Shown here piece by piece: positions 15,354 through 20,455 of a stretch of 20,455 nt of DNA. The stretch comes from Oscillospiraceae bacterium (GTDB lineage Bacteria; Bacillota_A; Clostridia; Oscillospirales; Oscillospiraceae): positions 1 through 20,455 of the forward strand of contig JAFQUA010000015.1 in assembly GCA_017408725.1 (NCBI GenBank), in the 5' to 3' direction. Below the pieces are notes generated by a model, which made no database searches, was not told the DNA's origin, and saw nothing but the letters and a program-made list of their open reading frames with translations. Positions within the stretch are counted from its first letter, which is position 1; each line of letters starts with the position of its first letter. The translations under genes and the position numbers were made by a program.

Positions 15354-16166
15354 ATGTCTTTTTCCCAATGGTTGTTCGGAGGTATTGAAAATCCCTTTAA
15401 AGCAGGGCAATGGGGCCCGTTACATATCGCGGTGATGATTTCCTGCGTTGCACTGATTATTGTCTTTAACCTCATTGTAAAGCACTCCCATAACAAGGAT
15501 GCAGCCAAGAAAATAATCGTATATGCCTTGGTGGGTGCGATTGCGTTTTTTGAAATTATGATCCGTTTTGTGCGGTGTGTTAACCTGTATTACTTCCACC
15601 AACAGGGAATGGAAGGGGTTACCTTGCTTTGGATCATGTTGCCCAGACCTTGGTGCGCGATTTCCTGCTGGGCGTTGATTGCTTCCGTTTTTGTTAAAAA
15701 GACATTTTTTAATAATTACGCAAGCCTATCGGCACTGCTGTGCTCCGTGATATTCTTTATTTATCCCGGTGTGGGCTTTAATAATGTGCATCTGTTATTT
15801 GATAATTGGTATTCCATTTTAACCCATGCGCTGCTGCTGACCACATCCATAACGCTGATGACTTTTAAATACGCTGACTTTAAGTATAAGCTGCTCTGGA
15901 AAGTGGCAGTTTGTTTTCTGCTGACATTTGGCTACGCATTTATTGAAGTTTTTGTTTTGCATATTCATACGGACCCATTGTACTTTATGCCCAACGGGGA
16001 CATTCAGGCAGGCATTCTGAGGATCAGTTACGGTCTGTATCTTTTTGGATATATTGCGCTGATTCTGATTTACATTAATACTGCCCATATGATCGGTGAT
16101 AAAGAAACCGTGAAAAAGTTTTTTGCAAGACGGAAAGGAGAGATTGCAAAGGAGGGAACATTATGA
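15354..16166 (+). CDS. YwaF/TP0381-like integral membrane protein
   Basis: This 270-residue protein has about seven membrane helices and no assigned function. The N-terminal motif FKAGQWGPLHI followed by a helix, and the later HLLFDNWYSILTH, resemble the TIGR02206/YwaF family. The frame is open further upstream through the tRNA, but AAAAGGAG 10 bases before the ATG at 15354 fixes the start. Earlier ATGs would fuse translated tRNA sequence to the protein. The downstream gene overlaps by four bases (ATGA), so the two are probably co-translated and may act together in the membrane. Confidence 0.78.
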   Translation: MSFSQWLFGGIENPFKAGQWGPLHIAVMISCVALIIVFNLIVKHSHNKDAAKKIIVYALVGAIAFFEIMIRFVRCVNLYYFHQQGMEGVTLLWIMLPRPWCAISCWALIASVFVKKTFFNNYASLSALLCSVIFFIYPGVGFNNVHLLFDNWYSILTHALLLTTSITLMTFKYADFKYKLLWKVAVCFLLTFGYAFIEVFVLHIHTDPLYFMPNGDIQAGILRISYGLYLFGYIALILIYINTAHMIGDKETVKKFFARRKGEIAKEGTL

Positions 16167-16681
16167 GAATGCTGTCCTCATTTGCTATTCTAACTTTAAT
16201 CTCGGCTGTTATAGCAGGCATTATTTTACTTGTTCGTGCCGTTGTGAATTCGTACGGGTTTAAGTTTAAGTGGAAATGGTGGAGCATTGCGCTGGTGCTC
16301 GCGGTGCTCATTTTTATTGGCAGCGGCTTACTGCGTGCGCCCATCGATCTTGCAAAGGTCGAAAAGATGGAACTGCATACCTACGATCATGTGCGTATGG
16401 GAAAAGTGGAACTGACGCAAGCAGAGCAGTGGATGATCGCATTTCTTTATAATATTTCGCTGCGCGGCGGTGAGATCACCGCTGAACCCTGCTGTGATTC
16501 CTACAGAGTGGAGACCTATCTGACCGACGGTAGAAAAATATCCGTCAGCGAAAATGGAGCTTCCATAATGAATGTCCGTGTCCGGAATGAGAAGGAATTG
16601 GATAATTTCTGCGCGTCGTGCCCACTTTTGGTTGATTACATACTCACTCTGGCAGAAAAATATGACCTGCCAATTGATTGA
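16163..16681 (+). CDS. Membrane-anchored protein of unknown function
   Basis: This 172-residue protein has two helices (about 5-28 and 38-57) separated by the basic KFKWKW, then a soluble domain of about 110 residues with predicted beta strands, a Cys-Cys pair (EPCCDSYRV) and two more cysteines (NFCASCP). I do not recognise the family. A GGAGGGA site precedes the ATG, which overlaps the stop of the YwaF-like gene. Topology with positive residues between the helices suggests the soluble domain is outside, where the cysteines could form disulfides; this is inference. Confidence 0.7.
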   Translation: MRMLSSFAILTLISAVIAGIILLVRAVVNSYGFKFKWKWWSIALVLAVLIFIGSGLLRAPIDLAKVEKMELHTYDHVRMGKVELTQAEQWMIAFLYNISLRGGEITAEPCCDSYRVETYLTDGRKISVSENGASIMNVRVRNEKELDNFCASCPLLVDYILTLAEKYDLPID

Positions 16682-16741
16682 CCTTATAACAGGGGATGAA
16701 GAAATAAATTTTGCCACTTTCCGCCAATATCGAACCTTTGC

Positions 16742-16770
16742 TTGACTACCGCCGATTTTGTGAATATAAT
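16742..16770 (+). promoter_or_regulatory. Promoter of the S-component/hydrogenase unit
   Basis: -35 TTGACT (16742-16747) and a perfect -10 TATAAT (16765-16770) have a 17 bp spacer, 30 bases before the start codon. The near-consensus form suggests strong expression. Confidence 0.8.
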
Positions 16771-16800
16771 GGTGCGGAAATTGTTTTTGCGAGGTAAGTG

Positions 16801-17319
16801 ATGAAAAAAAGAATCCTTTGGGTAACGGAAACGGCTGTCATGCTGGCGCTGCTGATCGTTTTGCAGTGGGCCACAAAGCCCTTGGGGCAGATCGTTACCG
16901 GCTCCTGCGTCAACGCAGTGCTGGTGGCGGCGGTGCTGCTGGGAGGACTTTGGTGTGGTCTGACAGTCGCTGTGATCTCACCGTTCTGTGCCTTTTTGCT
17001 GGGGATTGGCCCCCAGTTGATCGCGATTATTCCTGCTATTGCGCTGGGAAATGCGGTGCTGGTACTGGTGCTGCATTTTGTGTATGGAAAGACTGTATGG
17101 CGCAGAGCTTTGGCATGGCTTGGCGCTGCGGTAGCCAAGTCCGCTGTGCTGTATCTTGTAGTGGTGCAGCTACTGTGCCGCGTGCTGCCGCTGAAGCAGC
17201 CCCAGATCGATACCTTTACCGCTATGTTCTCTGCACCGCAGTTGGTGACGGCGCTGATCGGTGGGGGATTGGTTCTTCTGATCATGCCTGCTCTCAAAAA
17301 AGCACTGAATAAACACTAA
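16801..17319 (+). CDS. ECF transporter S component-like membrane protein
   Basis: This 172-residue protein has about five to six hydrophobic helices and looks like the substrate-binding (S) subunit of energy-coupling factor vitamin/cofactor importers. Features are a short basic N-terminus followed by VTETAVMLALLIVLQWA, small-residue-rich helices (AVLLGGLWCGLTVAVI) and a short basic end. Substrate is unknown. The ATG at 16801 is preferred over the GTG at 16798 because GAGGT lies 5 bases upstream. No ATPase or T-subunit genes are nearby, which is usual for group II ECF systems with shared modules. The hydrogenase gene starts 13 bases after its stop, so both share one mRNA. Confidence 0.72.
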   Translation: MKKRILWVTETAVMLALLIVLQWATKPLGQIVTGSCVNAVLVAAVLLGGLWCGLTVAVISPFCAFLLGIGPQLIAIIPAIALGNAVLVLVLHFVYGKTVWRRALAWLGAAVAKSAVLYLVVVQLLCRVLPLKQPQIDTFTAMFSAPQLVTALIGGGLVLLIMPALKKALNKH

Positions 17320-17332
17320 GGAGGAAGCGGAT

Positions 17333-18838
17333 ATGCGTGGTATTCCTTCTCTGATTACCGATATTCGGAAAAAAGTATTTACAGAAGTTGCCCGGATGGC
17401 TTATTCCGGCAAGGGTTACGAGGGAGTGGACGAGCTTCCTTATATTATCGTACCCGGCGACCGTCCACTGCACCGTGAATCCGTGTTTCTGGAGAGAGCC
17501 ATCGCCAGTGAGCGGGTGCGGCTTGCCATGGGTTTGAATATTCGCCCCATCCAGACCCGGCATTTGATGACTGAGGGTATGGACGCCGCTGCGGTAGCGG
17601 AGCAGTACTATGAGCCTCCGCTGGTTAATATCATACCCTATGCCTGCCATGCCTGCCCGACCCATCAGTATAAGGTAAGCAATTACTGCCAGAACTGTCT
17701 GGCCCGTTCCTGCGAGAAGGTATGCCCCCGGGATGCCATTTCGGTTCGTAACAACCGGTCCTACATCGATTTGGACAAGTGCATCCGCTGCGGCAAGTGC
17801 GCCAAGGCCTGTCCCTATAATGCCATCGTTCATCTGCAGCGCCCCTGCGCCGCTGCCTGCGGTATGGATGCCATCGTATCTGATGAGCAAGGCCGCGCCA
17901 CCATCAATCAGGATAAGTGCGTTGCCTGCGGCCAGTGTCTGGTGTCCTGTCCCTTTGGCGCGATTGTGGATAAGGGACAGATTTTCCAGGTTATCCAGTC
18001 TATCTTGAAAGGCGACCGGGTCATTGCCATCGTAGCGCCTGCGTTTATCGGTCAGTTTGGTAAGCATTCCACACCGGGCAAATTTATTGCCGCCATGAAG
18101 AAGCTGGGTTTTAAGCGCATCGTGGAAGTGGCGGTGGGCGCGGATATGTGTACCATCGAGGAAGCAAAGGACTTTAAGGAAAAAGTTCCGGCGGAGCAGA
18201 ATTATATGGCCACTTCCTGTTGCCCGGCGTGGCACTCCATGATCTATAAGCTGTTCCCCGGTGAGGCGAAAAACATTTCCATGACGCTGACGCCCATGGT
18301 TTTTACCGCCCGCCTGATGAAGCAGAAATATCCCGATTGTAAGGTGGTCTTTGTAGGCCCCTGCGCGGCCAAGAAGCTGGAAGCCATTCGGGAGGACATC
18401 CGATCCGATGTGGACTTTGTGCTGACCTTTGAAGAATTGCAGGGTATGTTTGAGGCCAAGGAAATTGACTTTGAAACCATCGAGCCCATGTATGATCTGA
18501 ATGAAGCAACTGCCGCAGGCCGTGGTTTTGCGGTATCCGGCGGTGTTGCCGGTGCTGTTGCCAACCTGATCAAGGAAATGGATCCCAATTTTGAGGTAAA
18601 GACTGCCAGAGCGGAAGGACTGCGGGAATGCCGTAAGCTGATGACACTGGCAAAGGCCGGTAAGTATGATGGTTTCTTGCTGGAGGGTATGGCCTGCCCC
18701 GGCGGCTGTGTGGCAGGCGCGGGAACGCTGCTGCCTGTAGATCTGGCTGCCGGTGTGGTCAGCCGCTACCAGAAAGAGGCGGATACGGAAAGTCCGTTGG
18801 AAAGTCCCTACCGGGATAAGGGTGAAACACTGGATTAA
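17333..18838 (+). CDS. [FeFe] hydrogenase, probably group B-like
   Basis: This 501-residue enzyme interconverts protons and H2 at an H-cluster. The three motifs are TSCCPAW (294-300; C296 is the likely proton-transfer Cys, C297 a cluster ligand), GPCAAKKLE (342-350, C344) and EGMACPGGCVAG (451-462, C455 and C459). The Met of the usual MPC motif is Gly here. Upstream are many Fe-S cysteines: C105, C108, C119, C122, C127, C131, then CIRCGKCAKAC (150-160), C172/C176 and CVACGQCLVSC (196-206). Retained TSCCP with GPC suggests group B rather than the sensory groups; this rests on recalled motif tables. AGGAGG precedes the ATG. Maturases HydE, HydF and HydG are not in the window. The electron partner is unknown, probably ferredoxin. 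Confidence 0.88.
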   Translation: MRGIPSLITDIRKKVFTEVARMAYSGKGYEGVDELPYIIVPGDRPLHRESVFLERAIASERVRLAMGLNIRPIQTRHLMTEGMDAAAVAEQYYEPPLVNIIPYACHACPTHQYKVSNYCQNCLARSCEKVCPRDAISVRNNRSYIDLDKCIRCGKCAKACPYNAIVHLQRPCAAACGMDAIVSDEQGRATINQDKCVACGQCLVSCPFGAIVDKGQIFQVIQSILKGDRVIAIVAPAFIGQFGKHSTPGKFIAAMKKLGFKRIVEVAVGADMCTIEEAKDFKEKVPAEQNYMATSCCPAWHSMIYKLFPGEAKNISMTLTPMVFTARLMKQKYPDCKVVFVGPCAAKKLEAIREDIRSDVDFVLTFEELQGMFEAKEIDFETIEPMYDLNEATAAGRGFAVSGGVAGAVANLIKEMDPNFEVKTARAEGLRECRKLMTLAKAGKYDGFLLEGMACPGGCVAGAGTLLPVDLAAGVVSRYQKEADTESPLESPYRDKGETLD

Positions 18839-18845
18839 TAGGAGA

Positions 18846-18871
18846 AAAGGGTGCGGGAAACCGTGCCCTTT
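18846..18871 (+). terminator. Hairpin terminator after the hydrogenase gene
   Basis: An 11-bp stem (two G-T pairs) is capped by a GAAA tetraloop at 18857-18860 and begins 7 bases after the stop codon; the T tract is weak (TGATGTTTTC). Confidence 0.65.
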
Positions 18872-18882
18872 GATGTTTTCTA

Positions 18883-18911
18883 TTGCCTTTGGTTTGTTAT
18901 TGTGCTATGAT
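18883..18911 (+). promoter_or_regulatory. Extended -10 promoter of the Nudix gene
   Basis: -35 TTGCCT (18883-18888) and -10 TATGAT (18906-18911) have a 17 bp spacer, with a TGC extension just before the -10 box. Confidence 0.55.
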
Positions 18912-18944
18912 TTGTGTGATTTGTCAGCGAAAGAGGGTGATACC

Positions 18945-19460
18945 GTGGAATACAATGATATATATAATGAAAAGGGCCAGCCTACGGGACGGGTCCACCG
19001 CCGCGGTACACCGTGGAGAAACGGAGAGTACGGCTTGGTGGTTTGCGTATGGGTCTATGACGGATGTGGCAATGTACTGCTGACCCGGCGGGCGAAAGGA
19101 AAGAGCTTCGCAGGAACATGGGAAAATTCCGGCGGCGCAGCCAAGGCAGGGGAGACCAGCCGGCAGGCCATTGCCCGTGAACTGTTTGAGGAAACGGGGA
19201 TCCGGGCAGAGGAAACGGAATTTGAATTTCTGTACGCTGACAAGGACAGCCATACTCTGTATGATTTCTACTGTTTGAAACGGATGGTGCCGTTGGAGGA
19301 CATCGTACTGCTGCCCGGGGAAACGGACAACGTTAAATGGGCCAGCCTTGCTCAGGTCCATGAAATGATCCAAAAGGGAAATATCTGCCGAATCATCGCC
19401 CATCAGTTTCTGCGGCAGGAGCAGGCCCTTAAAGATAGGCAAAATATACAAGATGCATAA
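18945..19460 (+). CDS. Nudix hydrolase
   Basis: This 171-residue protein hydrolyses a nucleoside diphosphate linked to another group, using Mg2+. The Nudix box is complete: GAAKAGETSRQAIARELF followed by EETGI, fitting Gx5Ex7REUxEExGU. The start DIYNEKGQPTGRVHRRGTPW resembles the IPP isomerase/YfcD-like Nudix branch, which often begins with the same kind of strand. The substrate is not predictable. I chose GTG at 18945, because AGAGGGTGA lies 4-12 bases upstream and a promoter sits 34 bases before it. The longer open frame runs back into the hydrogenase gene and is not translated in that way. Confidence 0.88.
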   Translation: MEYNDIYNEKGQPTGRVHRRGTPWRNGEYGLVVCVWVYDGCGNVLLTRRAKGKSFAGTWENSGGAAKAGETSRQAIARELFEETGIRAEETEFEFLYADKDSHTLYDFYCLKRMVPLEDIVLLPGETDNVKWASLAQVHEMIQKGNICRIIAHQFLRQEQALKDRQNIQDA

Positions 19461-19493
19461 GTGAATTTTGGATGAGTTGATGATCTTTTTTTC

Positions 19494-19523
19494 TTGCAAT
19501 GTACCCCGTGGTTGTTGTATAAT
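19494..19523 (+). promoter_or_regulatory. Promoter of the PRTase gene
   Basis: -35 TTGCAA (19494-19499) and a perfect -10 TATAAT (19518-19523) have an 18 bp spacer. Transcription would start at about 19530, right at the first arm of the leader structure. Confidence 0.65.
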
Positions 19524-19527
19524 GAAA

Positions 19528-19593
19528 AAAAGCGTTTTTAGAGCATCCGGCAAAAACGCTTCTGCCGGAGCTTTGAAAACGCTTTTCTTTTTT
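19528..19593 (+). promoter_or_regulatory. Candidate transcription attenuator in the PRTase leader
   Basis: Three stems compete. Stem A pairs 19530-19539 (AAGCGTTTTT) with 19552-19561. Stem B pairs 19546-19551 (TCCGGC) with 19564-19569, extendable with one bulge. Stem C pairs 19528-19538 (AAAAGCGTTTT) with 19576-19586. C plus B forms a long hairpin followed by CTTTTTT, like a terminator. A excludes both B and C. The promoter ends 5 bases upstream and the gene begins 24 bases downstream. It resembles attenuators of nucleotide or amino-acid genes, but I recognise no known riboswitch or PyrR box. Confidence 0.55.
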
Positions 19594-19617
19594 ATACTAG
19601 CATTGGAGGAAATGAAT

Positions 19618-20253
19618 ATGATCGAATTGACAAATCTGCCGGTACGGTATGGAAAAGTGCCACTTCGTGTGGCTCGCGGACACTTTGCAACCAATCACAG
19701 CCATATCAATTATTATATTGACATTACCTATCAGAAAACCCGTTTGAGCGAAGCAAAAGACAGCGCCCGAGAACTGGTTGCCCATTTTATCAACAATACG
19801 CCTGTGGACACCATCCTCTGTCTGGACGGAACCGCGGTGCTGGGCACCTGCGTTGCTGAGGAGCTGACTAAGACGGGATTTTGTACCATCAACCAGCACC
19901 AGACCATTTACATTATGGAGCCTGAGGTCAGCACCAATACGCAGATCATTTTCCGGGATAATATCCGGCCTATGATCCGCGGCAAGCATGTGCTGATTTT
20001 GATGGCATCTGTTACCACCGGCTATACTGCCAAGCGGGCCATTGAGGCCATCGGTTACTACGGCGGTTATGTTGCGGGTGTTGCGGCCATCTACCGGGCG
20101 GTGGATGAGGTAGAGGGTCACCCGGTCCGCTCTATTTACAGTGTCAGCGATATTCCGGATTATGCTAGCTTCGATTACCGGGAGTGTCCCTACTGCAAGC
20201 AAGGACAAAAGCTGGATGCTCTGGTCAACAGCTACGGCTTCTCAGCCTTGTAA
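19618..20253 (+). CDS. Orotate phosphoribosyltransferase-like protein lacking the acidic PRPP-loop pair
   Basis: This 211-residue protein has a type I PRTase fold: a hood region, a central sheet with TILCLDGTAVLG (the pyrophosphate-loop position) and the PRPP-loop segment HVLILMASVTTGYTAKRAI (124-142). In active enzymes the loop reads DDxxTTGxT; here M129-A130 occupy the DD positions while TTGYT is kept. A C-terminal CPYC (190-193) may bind metal. PRPP-dependent base transfer is thus doubtful; regulation or a changed substrate is possible. The ATG at 19618 fits GGAGGA 7 bases upstream; the ATG at 19612 is only one base from it. A promoter and possible attenuator lie directly upstream. Confidence 0.78.
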   Translation: MIELTNLPVRYGKVPLRVARGHFATNHSHINYYIDITYQKTRLSEAKDSARELVAHFINNTPVDTILCLDGTAVLGTCVAEELTKTGFCTINQHQTIYIMEPEVSTNTQIIFRDNIRPMIRGKHVLILMASVTTGYTAKRAIEAIGYYGGYVAGVAAIYRAVDEVEGHPVRSIYSVSDIPDYASFDYRECPYCKQGQKLDALVNSYGFSAL

Positions 20254-20264
20254 ACGAAACAGAA

Positions 20265-20298
20265 AGCAGCGCCCCGTTCTTCGGAACGGGGCGCTGCT
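20265..20298 (+). terminator. UUCG-capped hairpin after the PRTase gene
   Basis: A 15-bp perfect stem (AGCAGCGCCCCGTTC and its complement) is closed by TTCG at 20280-20283, 11 bases after the stop codon. No T tract follows, so it may be a terminator of the strong-stem type or a 3' stabiliser. Confidence 0.75.
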
Positions 20299-20455
20299 AT
20301 GTTGGTTGAAAATATAAATGATCGTTTATGCGGGCAGTGCCCGCGGACACTTCGCACGGACTGCGGCGCTTATCGTTTTTGCCCTGCGCCGCCCGGTAAC
20401 GATTTTACCCCACAGAACCTAGGCTTTTTGCAGCAAAAACGAATCGAGTGAGCCC
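20299..20455. other. Palindrome-rich sequence at the right edge without a gene
   Basis: No convincing open frame is present; an ATG at 20328 gives 23 codons with no ribosome binding site. Visible symmetry: GCGGGCA-G-TGCCCGC (20330-20344), GCGGCGC/GCGCCGC (20363-20369 with 20386-20392) and TTTTTGC-A-GCAAAAA (20425-20439). ATCGTTT/AACGATTT-like words recur. It may be a structured RNA, a dispersed palindromic repeat or the edge of a regulatory region; the window ends before this can be told. Confidence 0.35.

Noticed and set aside
18753..18944. Upstream extension of the Nudix frame
   Set aside because: It overlaps the hydrogenase 3' end and a terminator; the promoter and ribosome binding site point to GTG 18945.
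19468..19617. N-terminal extension of the PRTase frame
   Set aside because: It would translate the promoter and the attenuator-like leader; GGAGGA directs the start to 19618.

Overview
The window looks like a chromosomal segment of an anaerobic, gut-type Firmicute (class Clostridia, probably Oscillospiraceae/Ruminococcaceae). The evidence is strong AGGAGG-type ribosome binding sites, sigma-A promoters with 16-18 bp spacing, a monomeric [FeFe] hydrogenase, a MetV-MetF one-carbon pair, a GPH sugar symporter with a GH2 glycosidase, and a large secreted multidomain glycan-binding/sialidase-fold protein. No rRNA, CRISPR array, phage module or intact transposase is visible.

Layout. (1) 2-5035 (+): 3' part of a giant surface protein, open at the left edge. 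It has repeated concanavalin-like modules, a BNR/Asp-box propeller, four 39-bp tandem repeats and a C-terminal membrane anchor, followed by a terminator. (2) 5081-5585: mostly non-coding, with possible decayed gene pieces including a candidate RadC-like remnant. Then comes a 140-aa membrane protein with a Cys-x-Cys ladder at its N-terminus (5586-6008). (3) 6055-7197 (-): GNAT/Eis-like acetyltransferase, convergent with the CxC gene over a shared hairpin. (4) 7486-8454 (+): divergent NagB-superfamily protein with altered active-site residues. (5) 8569-12351 (-): GH2 beta-glycosidase and, upstream of it on the same strand, a GPH-family sugar:cation symporter. This is a plausible glycoside uptake and hydrolysis unit, with a promoter for each gene. 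(6) 12673-14246 (+): metV-metF, stop and start overlapping (TAATG), which together should form methylenetetrahydrofolate reductase. (7) 14351-14905 (+): DUF5662-type protein. (8) 15017-15090 (+): tRNA-Gln(CUG), followed by a 23-bp perfect inverted repeat and two further copies (one inverted, one direct) of its own T-arm segment, which looks like an integration or rearrangement scar. (9) 15354-16681 (+): two overlapping membrane-protein genes. (10) 16801-18838 (+): ECF-type S component and an [FeFe] hydrogenase with three H-cluster motifs, in one transcription unit. (11) 18945-19460 (+): Nudix hydrolase. (12) 19618-20253 (+): phosphoribosyltransferase-like protein lacking the usual acidic pair in its PRPP loop, preceded by a leader that can fold into mutually exclusive hairpins resembling a transcription attenuator. 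(13) 20254-20455: a UUCG-capped hairpin and palindromic GC-rich sequence without a gene.

Functionally the left half is about host or dietary glycans: the surface sialidase-fold protein, the symporter with its GH2 enzyme, and a sugar-phosphate isomerase-like protein. The right half is about anaerobic redox and one-carbon metabolism (MetVF, hydrogenase) plus nucleotide-related housekeeping (Nudix, PRTase). The strongest candidates for undescribed biology are the PRTase with its leader, the hydrogenase with its S-component partner, and the tRNA-Gln repeat cluster.
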